Shown: piece after piece, positions 34,801 through 44,576 of the stretch
Layout of the letters: the number at the start of each line of letters is the position of its first letter
Position numbering within the stretch: position 1 is the first letter of the stretch
NCBI GenBank assembly: GCA_024449915.1
Contig: JAMZAV010000157.1
Span: 744,001-808,000, forward strand
Length of the DNA: 64,000 nt
Source: Sweltsa coloradensis
Taxonomy: Eukaryota; Arthropoda; Insecta; Plecoptera; Chloroperlidae
Direction: 5' to 3'
The notes under the pieces: model-generated
What the model was told of the DNA's origin: nothing
Databases searched by the model: none
What the model saw: only the letters and a program-made list of their open reading frames with translations
Position numbers and translations under genes: made by a program

Positions 34801-36900
34801 CAAATCTTTATTGTTCAGATAATTAATGCCATTATTTTTTTGGTAATATGAAATAATTGAAATGGTATTCGGAAATATAGCTGATGCCACCACAAACAAA
34901 ATGTGTGTACCTTGTTTGTGATTTGAATATCATATTTTACTCCGGTATTTTTATTAAACAGGGATCCTTTTTGTTGTCCCTTGGCGAAATAAACCAAATC
35001 CAAGCCTTCTCTTTTGTCCACCGGGTCAGTTTATTCGCTTTTAATCGAAAAGCCTTTTGGGATAAAATTTTCTCCCCTGGACTAATTTGTTATTGCCGTC
35101 GGTAGACATTTAGACATTAAGATTTCGAGAAGGCGCCTAAATGCGCCCATCTTGGATTGGAGGGGGGTACAATCTCTCTTTTATCCGGGACTAATCATTA
35201 ACCTTCCTCAACACACACCAGTGATACCCAAGCAAGTTTCTGGATTCTTGGCCACTGTTTGTGATTCCTTTAAAACTTATTGTTTATTTAATGAGTAATG
35301 ACAATGAATCTCTTGGCAAATCAAATCACAGTCTGTTTCCTCAGGGTGGCATGTACGTCCTCCAACTCTTCGACTGGTACAGTGCGACAATGTCAGTCAT
35401 ACTAATCTGCACGATTGAAGTCCTCATCGTCGGGTGGGTCTATGGTTGCAAGAACTTTGTTCGTGACCTTGAGTTCATGATCGGCAGCACGGTTCACTGG
35501 TGGTGGAAAATCAGCTGGAAGTACATCTCGCCGATCATTTTAGTGGTGAGTGAACTATACTACACACCTCAATCATCCAAGGGAAAAGACGCCGATTATA
35601 TTGAAGCCTCTCGCCTTCTTTGTTGAAACTTGTATATGTCTACCCATTCTAAATCTTTATGTACCAGCAAATTGGGAAGGCACACCGTTGCAAAAAAGAG
35701 GACCTTCTCAAATACATGCTGGAACCAGATTTCCCCTCAAGCATCACTATTGCTATCAATGTCCGAGACTCGTGTAATTCTCTCATTTGACTGAGTTGTT
35801 GGTATTTTTGGAATCTTTATTCTTCATGGCGAGTAAAGTAGTCTATGAAAATGTGGTTTGTTTCAGTTCATATTTGTGACTTCAATCGCCTTTATGACGA
35901 GGATTACATACAACGGCGTCGCTTACCCAGACTATGCCATAGCCATAGGATACCTAATGGCCGCATCGTCCATGGTGTGTATACCTGGGTACATGGTCTA
36001 CAAAATTATAAAAACTCCAGGGACGCTAAAGGAGGTATGAATTCGTTTATTTATTCGCCATACCGTATTGCATAACAAAGTTGTAATCATTGTCATTATC
36101 AAACGCCGTTTCCCTCTTCTGGCAGAGTCAGATTGGGTTTTTGCAACCAAATTGTTTCATTTTTTTCTATCCTCCCAAAATCAAATCCTTCCACATCTTC
36201 CAAGGTCTCTCCTCTTACCTCTAAGTCTCCTGTTATGGTGTCCTTTAATCCCTTCCTTAGCCTCCCCCGTCTTCTTCTTCTTTCTTCTTCAATCCTTCTT
36301 TCATACATTCTCATCTTGGGCATCCTATCTTCCACCATTCGTTTCATATGTCCATGTCCTTGACCATGTTCTTGTCCGTGTCCTTTCCATTCTGTAACTT
36401 ATCTTCTTTATACCCAGAATTTTCTCTAAAGTCAATTGTTCTTACTCTGTCCCTTCTCGTCTTGCCCACTATGCTCCTCGGGAATTTCATCTCTGCCGCT
36501 TGAATCTGGCTGTCATCTCAATCCTCCTTAGTCAAAGTTTCTGCTGCTTACGCAAGGATCTGGATGAAATAAGTCCTGTAAAGTATCATCTTTCACTGGG
36601 TATTTACCTGCCCACACACACGTTTCACACTCTAGTACAATTACGTGTTCTATTTCTGCATTGTATTCTAGTTTGTATTCTGATGTTTATCTCATTTTTT
36701 ATCTTCCCACTTGACATAACTTCACTTCCTAGATAACTAATAAATATAACCAGATCTTACCTTCACTTTTGATCTATGGTGTGTTGTTGCAGAGGTTCCG
36801 GAAGTCAGCAGCGGCCACTCCTGAGTGGTGTCCGGCCCTTGAGGAGAACAGACTTGCCTGGGAAGCTCTCAAAGCAGAGCAGAAGGCACAACAAACTTAA
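16896..36900 (+). CDS. SLC6 gene B, glycine-transporter-like Na+/Cl- symporter, complete (599 aa)
   Basis: Exons: 16896-16931, 20482-20683, 25558-25689, 26960-27114, 31174-31232, 32084-32351, 32857-32960, 33414-33538, 33761-33873, 34317-34445, 35345-35545, 35867-36034, 36793-36900. All borders are GT-AG with matching phases and the sum is 1800 nt. Start chosen at ACCATGG (16896), conserved in gene C. The protein is a 12-helix plasma-membrane symporter: TM1 about 54-75 ([20 protein letters not shown]), TM2 81-103, TM3 127-153 with Tyr140, loop 2 with Cys164/Cys173 and sequon Asn181, TM6 289-312, TM7 322-347, TM8 381-402, TM10 with Asp451, C-terminus [17 protein letters not shown]. The TM6 Trp301 ([16 protein letters not shown]) and [12 protein letters not shown] are shared with glycine transporters; substrate is inferred. 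Odd: TM1 Trp68 is Met, the chloride-site Tyr is Phe86 and the TM6 Ser is Gly296; Gln292, Asn328, Ser332 and Asp396 are kept. Arg69/Asp451 gate is intact. Confidence 0.93.
18048..18832 (+). mobile_element. Helitron-like element, subfamily I
   Basis: Starts GGATGAGCGTAGCGAGCG, has several ~160-base internal units (AGCGCAATCGAAA and CTACATGCTTTATCCGATTG recur), then CGCTCATCC, hairpin AACGC-(12 nt)-GCGTT and CTAG at 18829-18832, followed by T. No coding capacity. Plus-strand orientation. Confidence 0.65.
19018..19638 (+). mobile_element. Helitron-like element, subfamily I
   Basis: Same ends and orientation as the copy at 18048-18832, about 185 bases upstream, with fewer internal units. The two are separate insertions because unrelated sequence lies between them. 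Ends TTTTCCTAG followed by T. Confidence 0.65.
20482..20683 (+). other. Gene B exon 2 (N-terminus and TM1) ending in a tandem duplication
   Basis: Acceptor CTTGTTTGAAG is conserved with gene C (63501-63514). The exon encodes residues 13-80, including the TM1 signature. Its last 42 bases and the first bases of the intron are duplicated in tandem (20642-20705 and 20706-20769), so two identical GTAAGT donors occur at 20684 and 20748. Only the first keeps the frame; the second would reach a stop at about 20737-20739. Confidence 0.85.
22033..22205. mobile_element. Short palindromic MITE with CTAG end
   Basis: Right end AACAACGACCTTTGCGTTTC then CCTAG, left end TAGGTAAACGCAAATCGTTG. Centre includes GTACCCGGGAACATCCCTTTC as in 5737-5913. 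It directly abuts S2 (22206-22697). Confidence 0.75.
22206..22697 (-). repeat. Repeat S2, reverse copy
   Basis: Reverse complement of 4414-4951, including the tRNA-like B box (GGGGTTCGATACC on the minus strand), the GTCT run (shortened) and the GAGGAGCGGAGCGACCGAGTG end. The junction with the neighbouring CTAG end is at the same base as at 4951/4952. Confidence 0.8.
23501..23663. mobile_element. 163-bp MITE with GGGTACGTTCCGAATGATGC ends
   Basis: The terminal inverted repeat is about 21 bases (GGGTACGTTCCGAATGATGC and GCATCATTCGGAACGTACCC). It splits the LINE reading frame, so it is younger than that insertion. TA may be the target duplication. Confidence 0.85.
23870..24650 (+). mobile_element. 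Helitron-like element, subfamily II
   Basis: Starts GGATGAGCGTAGCGAGC, then ACTTCAATTTCACTGACCCCC, then two internal units containing TTTTCGTGCTATTTGGGCCA and ending ATAAGTTTTT; finishes GCTCATCCATCAACGCGGCG, hairpin and CTAG|T. Interior differs from subfamily I but both ends are shared. Confidence 0.65.
24687..25473 (+). mobile_element. Helitron-like element, subfamily II
   Basis: Second subfamily II copy, 36 bases after the first, in the same orientation, with two internal units (GGTTATGGTGATGTAGTACC recurs). Ends TTTTCCTAG followed by T. It lies about 80 bases before gene B exon 3. Confidence 0.65.
25690..26959 (+). other. Gene B intron 3
   Basis: An open stretch from about 25740 to 26070 reads Ser/Pro/Asn-rich ([31 protein letters not shown]) and may be a fragment of a retroelement ORF, but I cannot identify it. 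From 26290 the sequence is homologous to gene A intron 3. Nothing else recognised. Confidence 0.4.
27632..27715. repeat. GGTT tandem repeat
   Basis: Runs of TTGG/GGCTGG tetramers with small interruptions, in gene B intron 4. Confidence 0.9.
27800..29650. repeat. Tandem satellite, unit about 290 bases, about six copies
   Basis: The landmark GAGGCAAGC(G/A)ATATT(C/T)CACCCCC occurs near 27820, 28162, 28458, 28752, 29039, 29332 and 29612, so units are about 280-340 bases. Each unit also holds AACCCAATCGGCCTATTCT and TTCACCATGAAGGCACC. Units differ by scattered substitutions and indels. It fills much of gene B intron 4. Confidence 0.9.
29890..30417. repeat. Foldback element with ~230-base arms
   Basis: The left arm (29890-30146) and right arm (30187-30417) are inverted: CGGCAGCCAAGCTCTCCTTCC pairs with GGAAGGAGAGCTTGGCTGCCG, and CCATTTTCGTGGTAAAGAAAG with its complement. 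The poly-A/poly-T stretch lies inside the arms. It directly precedes an R1 copy. Confidence 0.85.
30425..30705 (+). repeat. Dispersed repeat R1, copy 2
   Basis: Near-identical in order and spacing to 61-340, through GTCGTCGCCGTCGGGGAGGT and TTCCCCGACGACGACCCAGA. It is adjacent to the foldback at 29890-30417. Confidence 0.8.
32857..32960 (+). other. Gene B exon 7 (TM6) with unusual ion and substrate site
   Basis: Reads [20 protein letters not shown] then [15 protein letters not shown]. The position that is Ser or Thr in most SLC6 members (Ser295 in rat GAT-1, Thr254 in LeuT, bridging Na1 and chloride) is Gly296, and the unwound part of TM6 has Pro299-Gly300. Trp301 matches the Trp seen in glycine transporters. 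Confidence 0.85.
36070..36760 (-). pseudogene. LINE 3' remnant in last intron of gene B
   Basis: Minus-strand frame at 36347-36099 includes [20 protein letters not shown], the same C-terminal LINE region as 12600-13050. It begins a similar distance after exon 12 in both genes. Longer than the gene A remnant, extending through AAGGATCTGGATGAAATAAG. Confidence 0.7.
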
Positions 36901-37691
36901 ATAACAACATCTAACCACGTGCTCGGTTAGCCAAGGCCAGCTAATAACACATCAAAAAGACACAAGAAGAACGATGAGCGTCAAGGTTTGTGTTTCTCGC
37001 GCTCAAATCATAAGAAACATCAGTGCTCAAGTCAGAAAATTGGTGAACGTTTGAGCATCTTGCAGCGTGTTTTAAGAGTTTAAGCTTTGTGATCGAATCC
37101 GAACGGGAAGGGGTCTCTTAAAGAGACTATGAAGACATTTTTCTACAGTAAAGATTTTCTACTTTCACGTTCGGGTGAATTAGGTGTATGATATTAAAGG
37201 AAACCTTTTTTCTTGAGCCGTGTTATTATTCTTAAAATCACATTGTTTTATAACAAGTATTACCAGAATTTCATCACATTTCATATTATTATTGGCGAAG
37301 CTCTTTGCCACTTTGCCAAACTGGAACTCTACCTTGCAGACAAGGTCTGCTTGATCGCCGCTCTAGCGGAGGTTCGTCTACCTCACAACCTCGTAGGTTC
37401 TTCGGTACGCTGACTCTCCGCTAGGAGAATTAGGCAGACCTTACCTTACAGATACTTCCACTTTATCTTTTCATATAAGATAAGATATTGTGAAAGATTT
37501 ACAGCCAAAGTATTGGAGTTTCAACAAAGTTAAATGAAAATTTAATGAAAATTGCTAATGTATCCTTTAAAAAAATGTGGAAAAACATAGAGTAAAAATT
37601 AGGGAAAAAACATTTTGAGACACCTCGAGAAGAATTTAGTGCTTTTGTGATTACTCATAATAGAGGAGTAAAAAATATTGAAATTTCACTT
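36901..37691. other. Gene B 3' flank
   Basis: The first ~350 bases match the gene A 3' flank. Around 37310-37450 a GC-richer segment (ACAAGGTCTGCTTGATCGCC, GGCAGACCTTACCTTAC) has partial inverted character. From 37660 to 37691 the sequence resembles sequence inside the right end of the adjacent Academ-type element (51060-51095 reversed). Confidence 0.4.
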
Positions 37692-38390
37692 TTAGGTGCA
37701 CAAACCGTATAACAAGCTGAAAATTTAACCAAGTGTTCTCAACACCCTGATTAAACTACTGTGCAAAATTACCCGAAATCACTTTAGCGGAAAAGGGTTT
37801 AAAAAAATGCCAAATGGGTAACTTTACAAAAAAAGGGAAAGTTTTGTTACATCATTAAGGAATAGCTGGAAGCTGATCGTCTGGACAAAACTGCACATAC
37901 CTTGTTTTTAACACATACTTTTTAATATCCATAAACATAATCAAAAGCAAAGACCAACAATTTTAGGTTTATATAGTCTGTTTTACACATAAATAGACCC
38001 CGAAATGCATTTTTAAACCATTTCGCAATATTTCAAACTCATTCTTCAGACGAAATGTATAGAATTATCGAAAGCTTATCCAGAAATTGAGCCAACTATC
38101 TGTCTGCTTCGATAAAAAAAATTGGGCCATTGAAAAACGGACATTTAAGAACATTGATTGTACACTCGATGCTTTATTGTCCACTTTTCCCGCCAAATGT
38201 AAACATTGCTAAATTTGAATTTGGAACATTACATACTCCGCCAACTAGTAACATTTGTTATTTAACTCCACAAATACACAATTTAACATTAAATATAAGT
38301 TATAATATCATAAAAACCTGTTCAAAATAAAATGGAACCCTACAAAATAAATCACAAAATATGCACTGTACTCGTCTTTACATCAGCATA
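37692..38390. repeat. Left terminal inverted repeat of the Academ-type element (outer part)
   Basis: Inverted match of 51233-51909. Interrupted at 38390/38391 by the 5' LTR; the remaining ~90 bases continue at 44577-44668. Confidence 0.85.
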
Positions 38391-38739
38391 TGCAATGCAC
38401 CCCAAACATATGGGTGTCTGGGATGCGTTGCGGGTGGTCAGAGTTGCGCCATTGCCACATGACCAGTTAGCCCATGTGGTAGGGGGCGTATTCTGACGAG
38501 GCTTGGGGACGCTACTGAGAGGCGTTGGGACCAAGGGTGTGAACTTGTGAAGTCAGTCGGTAAGGTGCGCTTGCTTAGGTCGGTTCCAGACCTTGTAAGG
38601 CAGCGTACGGTATTTGATATGTTTGTGTGTCTTAATGTGTAATTAAACCGTGTTGTAAATATTGTATATCTATTCTCTTTATTGAGTAATCACTTCTCCT
38701 TCCACCTCATTGTTGCAACGGCCCTCGGGTGGCATTGCA
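38391..38739 (+). repeat. 5' LTR (349 bp)
   Basis: Begins TGCAATGCACCCC and ends GGCATTGCA, so the ends are short inverted repeats of the TG..CA type. AATTAAACCGTGTTG and CTTTATTGAG lie near the 3' end and may include the processing signals. Confidence 0.9.
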
Positions 38740-38741
38740 CG

Positions 38742-38760
38742 TGGGGGCACCGTCCGGGAT
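38742..38760 (+). other. Primer binding site
   Basis: TGGGGGCACCGTCCGGGAT lies two bases after the 5' LTR. It resembles proline-tRNA-type binding sites (TGGGGGCTCGTCCGGGAT) with small differences. Confidence 0.65.
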
Positions 38761-38871
38761 TGATTTTTTTTTTGCGCGCTTGTGTTTGATTTGTTGAACT
38801 GTGTATATCGAGTGCGTGTATATGACCTTGAGGTGGGGGAGGTTTAAGCCAAACGTCAGTGAAGTGAAGTG

Positions 38872-39830
38872 ATGGCGGACATAGGCGTGCCGGCGCAGTT
38901 ATTGCAGGACTTGTTGCAATTGTCAGTGGACGACGCCGCGGACCCAGCCATTGTTGCGGCAAGGTTGAGAGAGAGGCTGGCAGTGCGGACGGCGACGCCT
39001 CCACACCAGCCTCTGTGCGATGATACAGATCGGGCTAGTGCTTGGACGCCACTAAAGTTATCGGTACCCACGTTCTGTGGGTACCATGACACTAAAACCC
39101 CGACGCAATTTCTGGGGGATTTGCGTCGTTTCGGCACCGCTCAGCAGCTGAGTGACGCTGTACTGCTGGCGCGCGTCGTGCCTGTGGCGCTAACTGGCGC
39201 AGCGTTTACGCTGGTGGGAGTTCAATGAGGCTTCGTCGACTGACCGGGTTCGAGACGCGCTGAAGAGGGAGTACGGCGCTGTCAACTATGTGGCGGCGCT
39301 GCAACGGGAGCTAGAGGCGAGGACGCAGCATCCGGACGAGCCAATCTCCGCGTACATCCAGGCCATCGCGGGGTATTAACACACAGATGGGCGTGACTGT
39401 CAGCGAGGCCGAGAAGGTGCGGAGGGCTATACCAAAACTGCATCCCGAGTTTCGTCGACTGGTGACCGGAAGAGAGTTCGCTTCCTTGCGGAGATCGCTG
39501 CAGCGGGACCAGAGCTTCAGGCGAGCGTGCTGCAAGACCGCCTCTATCGTCCGCCCTCGCCAGCCGAGCTGTCCGTGGAGCCTAGCCTGGCATGGACGCC
39601 GAGACCTACCAACACGCTACCGCGGGAGGAGGTGAGTTGCCCGGCCGGCAAGTAGCTGCAGCCGCACATGTTTGTGGCACCAAGCGACTATCGAACCTTG
39701 TCATATGCGGCACTAGACCCATTCATGTACAGCCATGCCTGCTTGGCAAACTTATTACGAGGGTTCGACTCCGGGTAGGGGGACTATGCTTGGCAGTGTG
39801 GACAGTAGTACTTGTGTAGGAGGGTAGGAC
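38872..39830 (+). pseudogene. gag (frameshifted)
   Basis: Opens at an ATG and is open to 39228, then continues in other frames with at least two shifts. Recognisable are TPTQFLGDLRRFGTAQQLSD, a tract of retrotransposon gag type (DEPISAYIQAIAGY) and LHPEFRRLVTG. Capsid-like role is by family; the product cannot be made intact. Confidence 0.7.
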
Positions 39831-39836
39831 GCGGAG

Positions 39837-40349
39837 GTGGAGGCCCATGAGGCTAGCAGGCGAGTAGAGTGCTGGTATTGTGGAAGTAAATTCCATTTCA
39901 AGCGTAACTGTCCGATAGACAGAGGGCGGAAAAACAGCAGCCAGGAATTTTCAGTAGGGACCATCATGCCCATACATGATGGTCTAACGCTGACAAGTCC
40001 TTGTAACGTTTCCTCCTATCAGGAAGTAACCTCAATCCCTCATACGGAAAGTGTATTACTAGAAGCTTTGACAGCGAATTACAAGGGGCATAATAATGAG
40101 CCCATGTTGACAGTACAGATCGCCGGAGTAAAGTTTGTTGCGCTCTTAGACACTGGTTCATCTGTCACACTTGTAGGTGATGATGTTATTAAAGTAGTAT
40201 TACATAAGGAAATGAGGGTCAAGGAGGAAACGCGCTCATTGCAGCTAGCTTGTGGGCAGGTGCGGTGTATGGGTAAAGTCACTCTGAATGTAGGGTGGAG
40301 TGGGGGTAATCAGAGGCTGACCTGTTTATTATTACCTGCTTTAATGTAG
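39837..40349 (+). pseudogene. gag zinc knuckle and aspartic protease segment
   Basis: One frame contains CWYCGSKFHFKRNC (CX2CX4HX4C nucleocapsid knuckle) at about residue 13 and LLDTGSSVTLVG (active-site DTGS) about 90 residues later. It stops at 40347-40349, before the RT region. Confidence 0.85.
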
Positions 40350-40829
40350 ACCCATTATTCTAGGGAGGGATTTTATCACTGCGGCTAACATCTCATTACA
40401 CCTGGGCGAGGGGGGATGGACCGTAGGGGTAGCGCCGCAGGTCGTTGTCCCGTTTGACAAGCTTGTTGATAAGAAAGAGGAGATTCACGCACCAGTTAGT
40501 GCTACCGTAAATACGCGCCCTGACAGTAGCAGGGTAGTAGGTAGTATGAGCCTCATTAGCATGTTGTGCAAGGATGTGAAATGCTCTCCCACTATGAAGG
40601 AAAGGCTTGCCAACATGATAGTTCTAGGGAAGCGGTTTTTACTGAGAGGCCAGGTAAAACAGATCTTATTGTCCATCGAATCGACACAGGGGAGTCCAAA
40701 CCCGTGCGCTGCGGTCGCAGGCCCATGAACGCTCGTAAGCGAGAAGTGTTTAGACGACATCGTTGATGGTTTAATCGCGGATGACATAGTCGAACCCTTG
40801 CACGAGTCAGTGGCTTAGCTGTCCGGTTC

Positions 40830-41420
40830 TGGTAGCTAAAAAGACGGGTGGGTATAGGATGGGTGCTAGATTACAGGCCGCTTAATCAAAGGACGGAGGT
40901 TGACCCCCATGACTGCCTCGCATCGATTGGATTTTCGCCCAATTAGTGTAAGGCAAAATTTAGACTACTTTCGATCTTTCGCAGGGTATACCAGATAGGA
41001 TTGGCCCTTCTGATCGGTCCAAAACAGCCTTTTATGGCGGAAGCAGAGGGGTCCTGAGGTTTAAACGCATGCCTTTTGGTCTCAAGGGGGCTAGCCATAC
41101 CTTCAATCGGTTGATGGATAAGGTACTTGAGGTGCTTTGTTTAAATATGTTTATGTTTTTTCCTTGACGATTTTGTGGTATACTCAGATAGTGAGGAAGA
41201 GCACGTGCTACATGTAGCTGACGTCATAGACCGTGTGCCACCGAGCAGGCTCACAATCAACCCTAAAAAAGTACAGCTATGTCAGCAAAAGCTGCAACTC
41301 CTGGGGCACATAATCACACCCGGAGGAGTGGCACCTGATCCCGAAAAGGTAGAAGCAATAGCAAAGTTCGTAGCGCCTACTAATGTAAAACAACTGCAAA
41401 GATTTCTCGTCTAGCCGGAT
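40830..41420 (+). pseudogene. Reverse transcriptase segment
   Basis: Spread over frames: YRPLNQRTEVDPHD near 40870-40920, FKRMPFGLKGASHTFNRLMD near 41060-41120, the active site FLDD at 41160-41171 and NPKKVQLCQQKLQLLGHIIT downstream. Stops and shifts between these blocks inactivate it. Confidence 0.85.
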
Positions 41421-41579
41421 TCTACAGGGCTTAACATCCTAGATTCAGTGGTGCGGCCCTCCCTCTCACTACACTGTTAAAAAAGGGGTTCGATGGATGT
41501 GGGGCTGTGAACAGCAGAAGGCTTTCGATGTACTGCGAACCACATACAAGCCGATACTTGTTTAGCTCTTCCCAATATG

Positions 41580-42120
41580 GATATGGAGTTCACTATCCAA
41601 TGCGATGGGTCTAAGGAGGGCTTAGGGGCCGTCCTCATGCAGGCAATAGGCCAATTAGTTTTGCGTCTCGCACATTGACAGCGTGTGAACGATCGTTACT
41701 CTAGTACAGATCTGGAAGGTGTTAGCTGTAGTGTGGGTGGTAAATAAATTCTACCCGTACGTGGAAATGTCTCAGTTTACAGTAGAAACGATCATGCTGC
41801 CCTCAGAGTTTGTTCACTATGGACACCCCTACGGGGCGGGTTAAGAGGTGGGCAATGCGTATGATGCCATTAGATTGCACGATTAAGTATCGTCGCGGAG
41901 CGTCGAACTTGGCAGCTGATTGCTTATCCAGAGCTCCTCTGCAGGGGGCGGGGTCAAGGACCACGCGCGAAAGATTGGTGGACGAGCTACTGCCGATAGA
42001 AGATGCGGATGAGGGAACCTCCACGGAGTGTCGGGACGAATCGCGAGGCCGTCTCACCTTCCAGCCAGAAGTGGACATGTGTTCCATGGCGAAGGTAGTT
42101 GAATGCGATTTGTCCGACAC
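41580..42120 (+). pseudogene. RNase H segment
   Basis: FTIQCDGSKEGLGAVLMQ near 41588-41645 fits the first RNase H motif; RVKRWAMRMMPLDCTIKYRR and ASNLAADCLSR near 41840-41930 fit the end of the domain. The frame breaks near 41650-41800. Confidence 0.8.
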
Positions 42121-42299
42121 TGATACGTGGAGGGACCTTCAGCGTAAGGACCCGCGGCTTGCACCCCTAATCGCTAGGCTAGAAGCAGAGGGGGGTGAAG
42201 TAGACGGCATGTCGCTGGACGATGATCGCGTGCTCGTGAAATACATGCCGTCAGACAAAGATGAAAGGGGTTTCGGCAGCTAACAGTGCATTCAAAAAA

Positions 42300-43521
42300 A
42301 TTGTGCCACGAGAGCTAAAAAAGACTAAGATGGCATGTTGCACGATAATGCGTTAGCTTCCCATCTCGGGACTGCGAAAACATTGAAACGTATCATGGAT
42401 AGGTTTACCTGGGCAGGTGTTCGCGTAGATGTCAGGCGCTACATAAGGGGTTGTGAAGTGTGCCAAAAGACTAAACCTAGCAACCAAAAGCCTGCGGGGC
42501 TTATGAATAGCTCAGTAGCCACAGCGCCGGGCACACATATATCATGTGATTTAATGGGTCCTTACCCGACTACTTCGAACGGCTGCAAATACATCTTTGT
42601 GATAGTTGATGATTTTACGAAATGGTGTGAGTTGTATGCCCTGAGAAGTGCTACATCTAGAGCGGTCGTGCGGTGCTTAATGGAGTATTGTTGTAGGTAC
42701 GGTTTTGTATCACAAGTGCGATCGGACAATGGTAGCCAATTTTCTAGTAAGCAATGGAAGGACGCCTGCTCTCAGCTGGGTATTAAACCTAAATATATTG
42801 TCAGCTATAGGCCATGCGGTAATATCACTGAAAGAGTAAATAAAACCCTAAAGCCAGTGTATCGTCGCACTTACCACAGAGCATAAATCGTGGGATGTAC
42901 GGTTACCCGAGATCGGCTTTGCATTGCGTAGCGCCGTGCATGAAACAACTGGGTTCACACCGGCCTACCTCACCCTGGGTAGGGAGCTAAGATTTCCCTT
43001 GCTTGACACAGGGGTGGTCGGCCATGTGTCACCTACACACAATGGAGTCGCCGAATATTCCAAGCAATTGGACGACCGTTTGAAGCTTGCGCGGTCACTA
43101 GCGCTCAGAGCACGCAGGCGACGCAGGAGGTTCGACGCCGGTCTATGACAAGGGTAGACGTGATGTACAGTTAGCAGTAGGTCAATTAGTTTTAAGGAAC
43201 ACGCACGTGTTGTCTGACGCGTCAAAGGGGATAGCCAGTAGCTTGGCAAAAAAGAGGGATGGGCCTTGGCGTGTGCAGAAACAGATAAACAAAAATGTGT
43301 ATGAAATAGTAGACCCTGTTTCGGGGAAACGCATAGGAACTAACAATGTTGATCAACTCACACCCTACTTTACACAACCTGAATGGGCTAGTGTATCCGC
43401 CGACCCTACCGCTCACACAAGCAACAATAGAAACCTATCACCCATACCGCGGGCTCCACCAGCCCATCGGTACAACTTACGATCGACTACGGTCGTACCG
43501 AACCGGTCATCATCTGATTAA
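42300..43521 (+). pseudogene. Integrase segment
   Basis: The zinc-binding part ends CEVCQKTKP; the catalytic core shows DLMGPYPTT, RSDNGSQFSSKQW and ERVNKTLKP, giving the D, D and E residues. The frame stops at 42884-42886 and resumes in new frames (GFTPAYLTLGRELRFPLLDT; GPWRVQKQINKNVYEIVDP; RYNLRS near the end). Confidence 0.88.
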
Positions 43522-44197
43522 CGTCACTAACACTGAAGTCATTAGCGTGTGTGAAGTTGAAGTTTAATTGTAAATAAATATTGTAATGGTGGTAAAATGG
43601 AGGATTAAGTGTAAATAAATATTGTAATAATGGTGGTACAATGGATGACGTAATAAGTGTGCAAAGTAGTGTAACCAGTGCGAACATATAAACAAGGTTA
43701 CAGGACACATCGAACAGTGCAATGTTGTCGAACACTTTTTTGTCAAGACTATTATTATTTATTAGAATTTTGCCTGGGAATTTATTTTGTTATATTTGTG
43801 TAAAGACCAGGCGTAATGGTAATGTGTGGGAGTATACACATCACATAGAATTGATTTATCCAGATGGTGTCATTTGATTTGTGTGTTCTTGGAGTGATAT
43901 GGTCCTATGGTGACCGGGGAATGTGTGTATATATTAGGCCTATGTATGTTTAACCTGTGAGTATACTATGTTGCAATGTCGATGGATTGGTGTTTCCTTG
44001 TGGTTGCATGGGTACCTCGGTACATATTCATTGAACATTGTTGTAATATAAAGTGTATGATTATGGTAGACCGTTGAACTATATATAACGTAAGCTACTG
44101 ATTTCCCAATCTTCCCTAAGACGATGGGGCTTTTCATTTAGTGTACTTGTACATATTGTTGTCTCCTTTATTGTTATTGTCTTTTTGTGTTGTTCAC

Positions 44198-44217
44198 CTG
44201 TTTTTAGGGGGGGGTTA
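44198..44217 (+). other. Polypurine tract
   Basis: A run of eight G with A just before the 3' LTR (AGGGGGGGGTTA then TGCAATG) is in the position of the second-strand primer. Confidence 0.7.
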
Positions 44218-44576
44218 TGCAATGCACCCCAAACATATGGGTGTCTGGGATGCGTTGCGGGTGGTCAGAGTTGCGCCATTGCCACATGACCAGTTAGCCC
44301 ATGTGGTAGGGGGCGTATTCTGACGAGGGTGAGTTGGCTTGGGGACGCTACTGAGAGGCGTTGGGACCAAGTGTGTGAACTTGTGAAGCCAGTCGGTAAG
44401 GTGCGCTTGCTTAGGTCGGATCCAGACCTTGTAAGGCAGCGTACGGTATTTGATATGTTGTGTGTCTTAATGTGTAATTAAACCGTGTTGTAAATATTGT
44501 ATATTATCTATCTCTTTATTGAGTAATCACTTCTCCTTCCACCTCATTGTTGCAACGGCCCTCTGGTGGCATTGCA
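44218..44576 (+). repeat. 3' LTR (359 bp)
   Basis: Matches the 5' LTR except for a 10-base insertion (GTGAGTTGGC at about 44328) and a few substitutions or short indels. Confidence 0.9.

Larger units (their letters stand above)
38391..44576 (+). mobile_element. Ty3/gypsy-class LTR retrotransposon, degraded
   Basis: About 6.2 kb between two near-identical LTRs, with gag, protease, RT, RNase H and integrase in that order on the + strand, which is the Ty3/gypsy order. No envelope-like frame lies between integrase and the 3' LTR. Several stops and frameshifts break the coding region, so it looks inactive, although the LTRs differ by only a few substitutions and a 10-base indel; assembly indels may add to the breaks. 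Confidence 0.9.

Noticed and set aside
43520..44217. Envelope gene of the LTR element
   Set aside because: No frame longer than about 80 codons and no hydrophobic or signal segment; the element looks like a retrotransposon without envelope.
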